From NCBI RefSeq assembly GCF_018139145.2, contig NC_059478.1, forward strand, positions 29,449,001 through 29,513,000: a stretch of 64,000 bases of DNA. Reading direction: 5' to 3'. The notes beneath the pieces are model-generated. The model saw only the letters and a program-made list of their open reading frames with translations. It ran no database searches and was not told the origin of the DNA. A program made the translations under genes and the position numbers. Within the stretch, counting starts at the first letter, position 1. The number at the start of each line of letters is the position of its first letter. Below are positions 1 to 10,990 of this stretch, piece after piece. The stretch is from Gymnogyps californianus. Taxonomy: Eukaryota > Chordata > Aves > Accipitriformes > Cathartidae.

Positions 1-13
1 CTCAGTCTTCCCC

Positions 14-28
14 AACACACACACACAC
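14..28. repeat. (AC)n microsatellite
   Basis: Short dinucleotide run of about seven CA units, followed by TTTT. Ordinary intronic simple repeat. Confidence 0.8.
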
Positions 29-2554
29 TTTTGAAGTTGTCCCCCCTAACTCAGTGGCTGGCTGAGTGTCCCTTCAGGTGAGGCACTGCACTTACTTTTC
101 TTTTTAAAGTACTTTTGTAAACTAAGCTGATGGACAAGGAGGAAAAGTTAGTGTAGGTTGACCTCATCCACCATTAAAACATTTCTGGTGGTTGGGAAGC
201 CCCAGCTTTTTAACTTTGCTCAGCAACTCCACACCATATAAGACAAAAAGTGAATCACTGAAAATGCAACAGGGTGCATTTGCTCAGCAGAATGTAATTT
301 CCAAACTGGAATCAGGCCAAGGTAGTGTGATTAACACTGCTGCTGATGACCTATTAAGATGTTAAAAAAATTATTTCCATTTCCCCAGGTGCCTTGAGAT
401 AGTAGTGAAGATTAGCAGCAGTTGCCCTTCCTGATCTGTCAAACAGTGAGGAGGACCGAAATAGGGCTGCTTGCTTATCAACATTATCTGCTCTTCTCAT
501 CTTTTTGTAAGTTGAGTTTCTCTGTTAAGAGTATTTAAAAGACAGCGGCTGCAAAAGAGAAATCACATGAAGAGGTACACACAAAGATTAAGTTCATTGT
601 GCATATTTCTTAAATCTTATAGAACTGAAAAGTCTTATTTTTCATGACTCAGAATGAATATGAAGATCAGTCTGATATTTTTTGATTCTTCCTGATCCAG
701 TTACCTTGATAGAAAAATAAAGAAATGGCAGTAATAAAAATATGTAGCATCCACACTACATGGCTACTTCCAATTTCCACTTCTCTAGCTGCAAATAAAC
801 AGCAAACAAAGCTCAAGAGGTATGATGCATTTGAAAGCCCATCCACTGTGGGCAAGTGATAAAACCACCGCTGCTATGATAAAAAAAACATTTAAGAAAA
901 TTTTAAGAGGCTGAGATCCTAGAATAAGAAGCATTTTAGGCACTGAATGCATTGTTATGTAAGAATATTTTGCCAGTTTTGCTAGATCTTTTTAGTTGTC
1001 CCACATATATCCTTTAATTCTGTTAATCAGCCACTGTAAGAACAGCTGTACGATGCACAGATGTCTGAGCAATTTTAGCCACTTTAAGCATTATTAATTA
1101 ACTAGAGTTGTTGAGAAGCAGATAAATTAATCACAGCCAGAGTACTTCAGAAGCAGCACTACACTACTGTGAATGAGCAAGCGTGGACATCCTACATGGT
1201 CCTGCAGTGCAGTGGATGGACGTGCTACAGTCCAGCTACCACTGCGTGGGTCGTAACAGCAGTCTGCTAACCCATAGAGATGTACAGCAGAAAGGAAAAA
1301 TCTCAATACATTACGAATCAGCCGCCAAAAGAACAAATGCAAAATCTGTGAGGAGGAAGTTAAATGATCTGCGATACAAACCCATCTAAATTCAGTAGCC
1401 TGGTTCTTTGATCTGGAAAGGAAGAAGGACAGGTGAAGGGAATTAGCATTACAGCGCTATCGGCCTCCCTCCCCCTCAAACGCAGGCAAGCAAAACAGAG
1501 CAAATCCCAGCTCCGAGAGCAGCAGAACAAGACCCAGGCTTCCTGGAGCCTATTTCTAGGTGATCAAATGTCATGGTAACCAGCAAGAGAGCCAGGCAGC
1601 GAGAGGGGCTGCTCAGGTCTGTGCGCAGCAGGCTCTGTGCCAGGCTGGGCAGCAGCCGCCCGGCTCTGGTCCCCCGGCAGCATCGCGGTGGTACGCAGCC
1701 CTGGCCGCGGCTGCACGACTCTGGGCAAGACCTTCAGTTAAATATTTGCTTTGTAAATGAGTTACGTCCAAAGGTGTTTCTGAAGCTCAATGACTTTGTG
1801 CCTGGAAGACCTGTTAGTACCCCTAATTGTAAGAAATCTTAGTACTCTGCTATGAGCATCACTCCTAGGGCTTGTTCTTATCAAGGGAAGATTTCAGCTT
1901 ATTTAGTAGTGGATTAGGGCTAAATCTGAGCCTCATACTTCACAAGCACCCCCTGAAGATATTATGTCAAGGGGGTCAATTCTAAGACAAAGTGCTCAGA
2001 CATTCTGGGAAGGTGTTTATGATATTTCTAAGATTAAAATACCAAATCAAATTACACCCATGAGGCAAGAACACATGCTTTAAATTGAAGGGCAGCAGCA
2101 AGACAAAAAGAAAATAATCAAACAATTTATCTTAAGAACCACATGCAAAAAAAAAAAAATTCTTTTAAGGTCTTTAAAACCCTAATGTGTAATTTTTCAA
2201 GATGTGGTGGAAATTAAGAGTTGATCAGGCAATTTTTAATTTATTACCTCCCAAATTAGGAAAAAAGCCCCACTGCTGAATTCAGGTGAGCATTAAACAA
2301 AAGTGTAAAGACATTTAAGGTTCTAGCACTCAAGAAGGTAGAGTGAAAGCTTAAAGACAACAAAACTCAAGAACAATCTGAAGCTCATAAATCAGAAAGT
2401 AAATAAAAAGGAAAAGAAAAAGATATATGTCTCTGTCCTGGTTTCAGCTGGGATAGAGTTAATTTTCTTCTTAGTAGCTGGTACAGTGCTGTGTTTTGGA
2501 TTTAGTGTGAGAATAATGTTGACGATAACGCACTGATGTTTTAGTTGTTGCTAA

Positions 2555-2603
2555 ATCTCAGGTGTGGGTTCGAATCCCAATTCAGACTACTCTCCCCTGA
2601 ACA

Positions 2604-2606
<3 letters not shown>
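2555..2606 (+). other. tRNA-like T-arm segment inside the LTR palindrome
   Basis: This segment has no counterpart in the solo LTR. It contains GGTTCGAATCC (2567-2577), an exact match to the tRNA T-loop / Pol III B-box consensus, flanked by GTG and CAA that extend a short T stem. It is followed after 29 bases by the T42 run. A complete cloverleaf cannot be drawn: no A box, anticodon arm or matching acceptor stem is visible. It could be a primer-binding-site or tRNA remnant, or a chance match. Confidence 0.35.

Positions 2607-2648
<42 letters not shown>
2607..2648 (+). repeat. T42 homopolymer
   Basis: Uninterrupted run of 42 T, joined directly to the truncated LTR at its TATA box. Read on the minus strand it is a poly(A) following CCCAGTATAT. 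The TATA box lies upstream of the transcription start, so this is unlikely to be an ordinary polyadenylated LTR transcript end. Confidence 0.9.
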
Positions 2649-2651
<3 letters not shown>

Positions 2652-4189
2652 TACTGGGCATGACGTTCCATGGTATGGAATACCCTTTGGCTAGTTCGGG
2701 TCAGCTGTCCTGGCCATGCTCCCTCCCAGCTTCTTGCACACCTGCTTGCTGGCACAGCATGGGAAACTGAAAAAATCCTTGACTTAAGATAAGCGCTACT
2801 TAGCAACAACTAAAACATCAGCATGTTACCAACATTATTCTCACACTAAATCCAAAACACAGCACTGTACCAGCTACTAAGAAGAAAATTAACTCTATCC
2901 CAGCCAAAACCAGGACAATCTCACTTCAGTAGAGTTTGAAATACATTTTCCAAATGCTGGAATTAGCAATAACATAGATTCCTCTATTTCATAAGTTTAT
3001 ATTTGATAGAAATGTGCACATACTTTGAAAAGCAATGCAATAAATAAATCTGATACAGTTCTTCACTGGTGACATGAAGGAGTTTTGTTTAAATTCACAA
3101 AAATGTAAAAAACCAATCAAATGGAACTTGAAACTTTCCAAGTAAACCCACATCTCTGCTGAGAATAGAAAGGAAGACTTTCAGCTAAAGGACAGCTATT
3201 TTGGAGTAGTCGTAAGCATCTTAAAATAGAGGCTTAGAATTGAAGTTCTTTGTCAACCACAACAGTACACTTATGATGATGCTCAGTAATAGCACAAGAA
3301 AAAGAAAATAATCTGCTACCATTTACCATAATATTTTCTGTTATAACCACACAGTCCAGATGTTAAACTAGAAATTTCATTGTGTAGCAGCTACAGATGG
3401 CTCTACTGCACTCCTGAGGCAGTTCAGTACGCAGCTGTGAGGTCCCTTAGGGGCTGTCATGCAGTTACAGTGCCTATGGGTTTCTTGGTGCGAGGTCCTT
3501 TTGCATACTATTTTAAGTTCACCCACCTTTGTGGTGATGCCATCTCCTCTTTTCCGTTTGGAAAGAGGGTCATGAGCAAATACTTCTTGACATACATGTG
3601 AGATGTTTTGCAGTTTGGTATTTTTACTGTGTACTAATCACTTCATCACAACACCTCCCTGCTCTGTCTAGGCCATGTACTGCTTCCTAGCCTCTGGCCA
3701 GTGAACACACTAAGTGCCTGAGTGGCTCACATCTTCATATTTACCTTTTTAGAAAGACAGAGGAAAGCCACAGCAGATTTCCCAGCTGAAGAAATGTTGG
3801 CATCATAAAAAAGGAAGGACATATGACTAATTTATCTGATGTTCAAACAAACTTCTAACCCAGTTCCAATCCTCGCCCAGCCAGTCCCTACCTATCAAGA
3901 ACTGCTTCTCCTTGCTCTAAGATCAAATGGGGCTACAATCAGATTTTCCCTACCACCATTATCTACTTGAGATGTCCCAATTGCCTCCTTCATCAGCTGT
4001 TTAGAAAACTGACTTTTAGCAGCTCTTCTTGGCAGGAATCACTTTGCATTTCTTCTAAATTAAAGATACTGCACCAAAGCCCATTTTAGGAGCAAAACCA
4101 AGCCAAAATCCATTCCTCTAGTGCTTTTTCAAGGACAACTGGTTTTGCCAAGGAACCCAGCAAACAGAGGAAAGGAAGCACTATCTAAA

Positions 4190-4228
<39 letters not shown>
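4190..4228 (+). repeat. G39 homopolymer followed by an A-rich tract
   Basis: 39 consecutive G, followed by AAGAAAGAAAG and then A12. The G run is on the template strand of the RAB3B gene (the nascent RNA would carry C39). It can in principle fold as a G-quadruplex. Exact length is unreliable in most sequencing chemistries. Confidence 0.85.
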
Positions 4229-4229
<1 letters not shown>

Positions 4230-7200
4230 AGAAAGAAAGAAAAAAAAAAAAATCTTTGAAGACCTGGTTCATTGAAAAAGACCCCAAGAAGCCAGAATAC
4301 ATTTCAAACAGATTTAGCAAGCAGACTACAGCTGGGTCAATCACAGCATGTTCTGCAGCAGGTCCACAACTCTGATACTAATGAGAATATCATGTCAGCA
4401 CTTCAGATGATCAGGTTTTCAGTGAGAAATCCTGGCCCAAATTGAGGTTGGACAGATGCTGCTGGGCCCACCTTACACTGTCTTTGAGTATAATCAGCTG
4501 GAAAATGAGCATTAATGGATGTTCATACCAGTGTGAATCTCGTACGGTTGAAGTCAACCAATATAAAGAATGAATATTGACAAGAAAAATACTGGTGGAG
4601 AACTCTATCATAATTTCTAATGATTTATTAAGCAATGTGAGGCATAAAAGCAACAGACCATTTCAAACCCAACTTGCTACTAGGCTAATATGTACACATG
4701 CACACAAGTGGTAAGGGTCAAAGAATTATCATCCTAGCAGGAAAAATGTTAGCTACAGAGAAGGTTTGCTACAGCAGCGTTGTTTACACTTTTTACAGGA
4801 TTTGAGCGAGCTTCTACTGAAGGCAACAGAATTACTTTTATTGGGAGCATATCTATGGGGCAGAGAAGGCTGTGCTACAGGGACTGCTGGTGTCCCACAT
4901 GGTCCACTTACCCGGTCTTCTGATGGAAAGCAGCTATGTTGCTGCATGCCTCCAGGTTCATCTGTTCCCAGCCGTTCACACCAGTGCGACCTCGGTCAGG
5001 CTCTCAAGCACAGCCTACTGCCTGTACTTACCAGGACCACTCAGTTCAGCCCAGATTTGGGGAGATGCCATTTGGCGATTGAACTTTGATATAAAATAAG
5101 CCCTGAAGAATTGTAAGGGCCTGCCTGTATCCAATGACCTCAGTGAAGAATCCTGCATACGCAGAGGTCCTGACTTCTCTCCCATGAGACTAAGTTTCCA
5201 GATAAGAGGAAAAGAAGATACAGCATTTTCCATGTGATCTGTTTCTCAAAACACAGATCTCAGCCCAAGGAAAGAAGGCTGTAAAAAGAGCTGTTAATGA
5301 CAACTCCAGGCTGTCTTATCTAAAGCGAATGAAAATCCTATGTGCAACAGGGACAGCATGAGATCATATTTGTACAGAATATTAAATGCATGTGATGCTT
5401 TACAGATCAACAAAAATATGGGGGCATCATTCTTCAATACATTCTATCAATTTTACATTAATATAGCTTCATAAAATAGGGAAACTGCACAGCATCACCC
5501 CAAGCAAGCGAAGGTCTATCAACAAATCTGTAACTGAAACCATCGTAGTATCAGGCACAGTACAAGTACAAGTTCATGTGTAAGCATTACACTGCTTCCT
5601 AAATCAGCCAGACTGTCTGCCAGCAGAAAACTGACAACAGACTCTCTGGACCACCGGCTCAGTTCAGCAAAGGGCAATTCTACACTCCATTACCATTGCA
5701 CTTTTAGAAACACTTCCCAGCTTAGGAATGAATTTGTCCTGTTACATTGGGGAAAACACATACTGAAATATTTATTAAATGAAACCAGATTCTTTAGTGA
5801 GAACTAACCTCTGGGCAGACTGAGGTCCTCTGCTTTCGTGTGTAGCTACGTGATTTGTCTGGAGAAGGTGCAACAAGTTGATGTTTTGAGGAATACAAGT
5901 TATTTACTACGACAGAGACAAAAAGAAGGCTCTTAGGACATGTTCTTGGTCCCACTCCAGTCCAAATCACTCCCCTTGACCAAAAGGGTGCAAAAGCAAA
6001 CTTCGGAGCAAAGCATAAGGTATAAGTGAGCAGAATAGATCTGCCAATGAGCTAAAGACATTTGAAGACTAAGGCGACATGACTTCTGCAACAGCATAAC
6101 TGCTTCAAAAAATTATGAAATTACATTTAAGTAAACTGCACTTTCTGCCCGCCACTATTTTGCCTTACTCTGACGTCAAAGAATTATAACTCGACCCAGT
6201 TTTGGAGGCTCTAGAGCAGCAGGGGAAGTTTTGGTGTTCAATGTCTGAACTTTACCCTAATGCTTTATACCAAGATTCAGGCAGTGACAGTATCTGGCCT
6301 TCCTGCAGAACAGAAAGATTTCTGGTCTTGCAGGAAACAGTTTCCGTTTCATTGGTATACTCATACCACAATCAGCATACTCAGAAGAACAGAGTCCAGA
6401 GAACAAAATGTATCCCCATTTAAAGCATTAATAAAATTAACACAAAGAACTGAAAGGAAAAAAACCCAGCTTCTCTCCTCACATGGTCTTCTTTCTCCAT
6501 CCAGCGTACCAAAGGGAAAGTAATCTCCCTTGACCAAAGGTTTTCTTTTCATCTTCTGAGTCAGTTGAAAAATTATGAAAGCCACAATAATATCCAGATC
6601 TCTTTGCTTAGGTGTCTCCTTTTGCTAGTTTTTCATATGAAGCCTGAAGGGAACACAGAAGAATTCATCCCTGTCCTACCAGCACTCACTGCACAATGAC
6701 AAAGCACATGTGTGAGGGCAAGTGCATCCTGTCTTACAAACTGAGAGCTCCCATAAATCTCAGACACCCTTAGCCAGGCCTTTTTGGCAGACCATGTGGT
6801 AGCATCAGAGCTCATCTCCTGCCAACACCTGCAGCTGAGAGAAGGGAATCCTAAGATCTAATCCTCAAGAAAGAGTCTTTGCCACAGCTGAGCCATGCTT
6901 TGTGCCAGCCTTCCTGATGCTTAGCGACTAAAAATTTCCTAGATTCTAGTTATCCTCATCAAGTGGGGCATAAACAAATATGCTGCAAAGTTTCATCCAC
7001 GGTATCTACTCTTCCTGGAGTCAAACGGTCAGACAATAAGTATTAGATGATAAAGAATATACACTCTGTTCTAATCTCGAAGTGTCCTTCCACATCACTA
7101 ATGATATCGTATCAAGTCAGCCCTGCATTCATTAGGACAGTTATATCAACAGACAGCAAATGTTATATAAAATCTCTTAGATAAGAACAGGCAGCATTCT

Positions 7201-8509
7201 GGTACATGTTTACTTCATTAATTAAAAGGAATAGACTAGTTGCAGTCTATCTCACGAAATGAGATGTAAATGACCTCCACATATGCCCTATCTTTCAAAA
7301 CAGCTTATTGACGATAGCTGCCGGAACAACCTCTCATCCACACTTGCTTCAGTGCTACATCCATTGCTCTGCCACTTCGAAAATGGAAAAGGCTGCATTT
7401 TTGTGCTGAAAGAAGAAAACCAGCAGATATTAAAGGTGCATCTGGCCAACACAGAGGTTCATCTTTGGGCCCATGAAAGAAAACTGGAGGGATGATATTA
7501 GGAATACACTGGGACTTCTCCAGAAGAAATGGGATCTGCTGCAGAGACTGCACTACTGAGAAGGAGACACATTGTGACACGTCATGGTGGAGAAAAAGGG
7601 ACAAACTAAAATGAGCCAAAAGAACAGCAAAGAAGATGATGGGAGGGATGACTTATTAAAAAACATTGGAAAGGCGACCCGTGTTTGGATGAGCTAAGTA
7701 ACAACGATCATCCCAGGATGTTACAAGACTTGTTCCAGCAAAGGCAAAACAAGCAGTTTCCTTGGGCAGGGGACAGGCTTCTTCAGCTGTGCCAGAGACC
7801 GGCAGGACCAGGTCTTCAGGCAGTCTCTCCTTCAAGCTTGAATGACTCTCTGTTTCTGCAATTCCCAAGGAACATTAGAAACTAAAGATGATAAAGTGAT
7901 ATTATCTTTGTCATAGTCAATAAGACGAAAGAACTGCTGTTGATCTCACTGGGTCGAGGACTTGTGCCCATTTCACCATTTAAATTTTCAATGGAGGAGG
8001 AAAACACTTCAATCAGTTCTTTTATTTGGTAATCACAGACCTCTGCTTCTGCTGGCGGGTTTTTTTTTGGTTGTTGGGTTTTTTGTTTGTTTGGGTTTTA
8101 AATCTTTGTGTAGAGTTTCTTCTGTCACTTCCAGAGGTTTGGCCAAACTCAGCACCCACAGAGTTGTGAAGAAATCTGGTAAAGCTTAGGACATCCAAAG
8201 TCGAAGATGCATTTTGTTCGTGCTCTGTTTGCATCCAAGAGACTCAGGTCAGGATTTGATGCCTTGTGACATATGCTTGTAGCATGCAGCAGCATCCTCT
8301 TGGAGCTTTTCCATTTTGTCAGCTTGTGACATAGTCTGAACATTGAACAATTTCATAGCATGGTAATGTAGATTAGTGCACAGACTACGCTGAGAATTAC
8401 AACCACACTCTGGAGAAGCAGAGTTGTCACCACCTCTACGTCCACATGGCTACTGAAAAGCCATTTCTCAGACATCGTTCTCAGATTTCAGGAGCAAATG
8501 ATGGAAATA

Positions 8510-8574
8510 CAATTAATTAAATTATCTAACAAAAACAGAAACTCAATTAAAGGCTTCACATTGTGTCTCAATTA
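8510..8574. promoter_or_regulatory. Cluster of ATTA homeodomain-type sites (candidate enhancer)
   Basis: This AT-rich patch holds several copies of the homeodomain core ATTA: CAATTAATTAAATTA at 8510-8524, and CTCAATTA at both 8542-8549 and 8567-8574 with identical 5' flanks. It lies in RAB3B intron 2. Such clusters are common by chance in AT-rich introns; only cross-species conservation would make this an enhancer. Confidence 0.2.
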
Positions 8575-9687
8575 GACTGTGCTTAGGTTAGGATTCTCAG
8601 GTGTTAATAGGATTGTTAAAACAAAGAAAATGAACAAGCGAAGGAAAAAATCAACGAGGCACAGTAATAAAAATGCTCACAATTAGCATCTTTGTTTTAC
8701 TGAAGGCATCGCAAAGCTTCAATAGCAGTATATAGCATCAGAGATTTTTCAAACACACCATTATAATAAAAAGGAAAACAAGAAATTCAGAAAGACTGTG
8801 CTATATTAACTTGATATTGCCATGGTAAACAGTTTTACAATCTTGTAAGAAAGATTAAAAAGATCGCAAGTTACCATGGTACCATTGTTCCTTCCAGCTT
8901 CATGTTTTCAACACAAAATTGAATACTTTAAAGGCAACATGGAGCTGTACTTTCTCCACGGTAAACTCATTCATCCTTTCCTGTGGGAAGCTGCAATAAC
9001 CAGCACAGGATTTTTTCAGAATTTCTTTGTTCACAGGAGTCACCAGCTTGTTATTCATAATTCATTATCGTTTCCACAATTTGAAAATGAAATAATTTCT
9101 GGATGCAGTTTTCCAAAGTAACTTCAGACAAAGCATCTGAACCAGATTTTGCTCTCAGGTGTGCTGCTGCAGAAGCTGGAGTTTTCTGGGTTTGTCTGAT
9201 CTCAGCTGAGATTAGCAGTTGATCTACCATTTATTCACTTGCTCAACAGCGACAAAAAACTGCCAATTACAAAGCATGCTCCTGTCACTCCAGATTGACA
9301 GCGCTAGAGGTGCAGCTTAGGAAACGAGAAGAGAAAGCATGTCATACAATATTAAAGCAAGGGAGACAAGGGCACATCGCCAGGACCCTTTAGGACTCCT
9401 GCTGAATCTTTGCAAGGACGCTTCGCTCTTCACTGACCTTTTAACAGCAAGTGTTTTCCCCCAACTCTACAATCACCTTCCTGCCTCCATTGATTACTTC
9501 TGGCCACTTCCAGTGCCCTAGACCTACTTGTATCCCAAACTGTCCTTGCAGAGAAGACCTGAATTTGGGGCGTGTGAGACACAGACATCTATTGACACAA
9601 GTACGACAAAGCCACGTCCAGGAATACTTTGTGTACTTCCTCAAGTAAAACAGGAATTCAGTTTCAAGGAATGAAGAGTTGATATAT

Positions 9688-9719
9688 AAAAGAAAAGTAA
9701 AAAGAAAAAGAAAAAGAAA
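9688..9719 (+). repeat. (AAAAG)n simple repeat
   Basis: Imperfect A4-5G pentamer/hexamer run of about five units. Ordinary intronic simple repeat. Confidence 0.7.
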
Positions 9720-10411
9720 CACCAGCCTGGAGGTAGCTATTCATTTAGATTGAAATACAGATTGTTTTGGCCACAGAGAAACATTAGATTTCATAGGTTC
9801 ACATTAAGAGTATACTTCATTTGCCATTACTGCCTGTCTGCTTACCCACCTGAATGAATACAGGTGTTAACTGACAAACTATACTTTCCAAATATCACAT
9901 ACAAATTGCCTCATGGACATATCAAGGCTGTCATCTGCTACATCCAGGAGGAGATGCCACCCTGCTGCTTGACAGGAGCAGATTAAATACCAGCAAATCC
10001 CTTCCTGATCTTAGCAACTGTGCTCATGTCACATGAATCACTCCTGCAAAACATACAGAGAAAGCAGAAAAGTCAGGTTGCATCATTCTGTGCCCAAGGA
10101 GACCACCACGCTTAGCTAGGGACCAACCCTTCATACGTCAGTGGGACTTTCTCCTCTACAGGAGTGCCATCTCCTCCTCTCAACACATCACATTGCCTAA
10201 AGGCAAGAGAACTCCAGAGGTTTTTTTCAACTCCGGAGTCCCCAAAGCAACCTCACTGGCGCTACTGCCAGCTGTGCTGCCAACAGTGCAACAAGTACTA
10301 CGCTCGCCTTGGAGCTGCCCTGGGAGAACGCAATTGCAGCTCTGCCATCTGTGGGCACTCGCCAGCTTCCCTTACCTGTGAGTTTCTTCTCCACGGGCGA
10401 TAGTTTCCTTC

Positions 10412-10990
10412 TGTCCTAGTTTCAGCTGGGATAGAGTTAATTTTCTTCCTAGTAGCTGGTATAGTGCAGTGTTTTGGATTTAGTAGGAAAATAATGTTGA
10501 TAACACACTGATGTTTTTAGTTGTTGCTAAGTAATGTTTACACTAAGTCAAGGATTTTTCAGCTTCTCATGCCCAGCCAGCGAGAAGGCTGGAGGGGCAC
10601 AAGAAGTTGGGAGGGGACACAGCCAGGACAGCTGACCCAAACTGGCCAAAGGAATATTCCATACCATATGATGTCACACCCAGTATATAAACTGGGGGGA
10701 GTTGGCCGGGAGGGACGGATTGCTGCTCGGGAACTAACTGGGCATTGGTTGGCGAGTGGTGAGCAATTGCATTGTGCACCACTTGCTTTGTATATTCTAA
10801 TTCTTTTAGTATTAATATTGTCATATTATTACTATTATCATTATTTTCCCTTCCTTTCTGTCCTATTAAACTGTCTTTATCTCAACCCACGAGTTTTTTT
10901 TTTCCAATTCTCTCCCCCATCCCACTGGGTGGGAGGAGTGGGCGAGCAGCTGCGTGGTGCTTAGTTGCCAGCTGGGGTTAAACCATGACA
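10412..10990 (+). mobile_element. Solo LTR of an avian endogenous retrovirus family
   Basis: A 579-bp element with TG at its left edge (TGTCCTAGTTTCAGCTGGG) and CA at its right edge (CCATGACA). Inside it, in the expected order, are a TATA box (TATATAA, 10,684-10,690), a polyadenylation signal variant ATTAAA (10,865-10,870) and a T-rich tract. Flanking pentamers CCTTC and CCTGC differ at one base, consistent with a decayed 5-bp target duplication as expected for ERV-L-like elements. There is no adjacent gag/pol/env or second LTR, so it looks like a recombination-generated solo LTR. It sits in RAB3B intron 2, opposite to the gene. The family name is not asserted; it is the same family as the 2434-2917 palindrome. 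Confidence 0.85.

Larger units (their letters stand above)
2434..2917. mobile_element. Inverted LTR palindrome of an avian endogenous retrovirus family
   Basis: The left arm (2434-2554) starts TGTCCTGGTTTCAGCTGGG and matches the first ~120 bp of the solo LTR at 10,412. The right arm (about 2800-2917) is the same sequence in reverse complement, ending CCAGGACA. Going inward from the right arm, the minus strand continues as LTR sequence to about 2649, where it stops at the LTR TATA box (CCCAGTATATAA). Between the arms lie a T42 run (2607-2648) and a ~50-bp segment with a tRNA-like T-arm. The 5 bp before (GTCTC) and after (ATCTC) differ at one base, consistent with one insertion carrying a 5-bp target duplication. 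No retroviral gene is present. The arms, junctions and T run are seen directly; a single-event origin is inferred. Confidence 0.8.

Noticed and set aside
7685..7885. Several short overlapping open frames around 7.3-8.3 kb
   Set aside because: Under 110 codons, both strands open, no motif; ordinary intronic chance frames.
10412..10990. Full endogenous retrovirus around the LTR
   Set aside because: Only one LTR copy here and no gag/pol/env-like translation nearby. The next related LTR is 7.5 kb away, palindromic, and separated by ordinary intron sequence.
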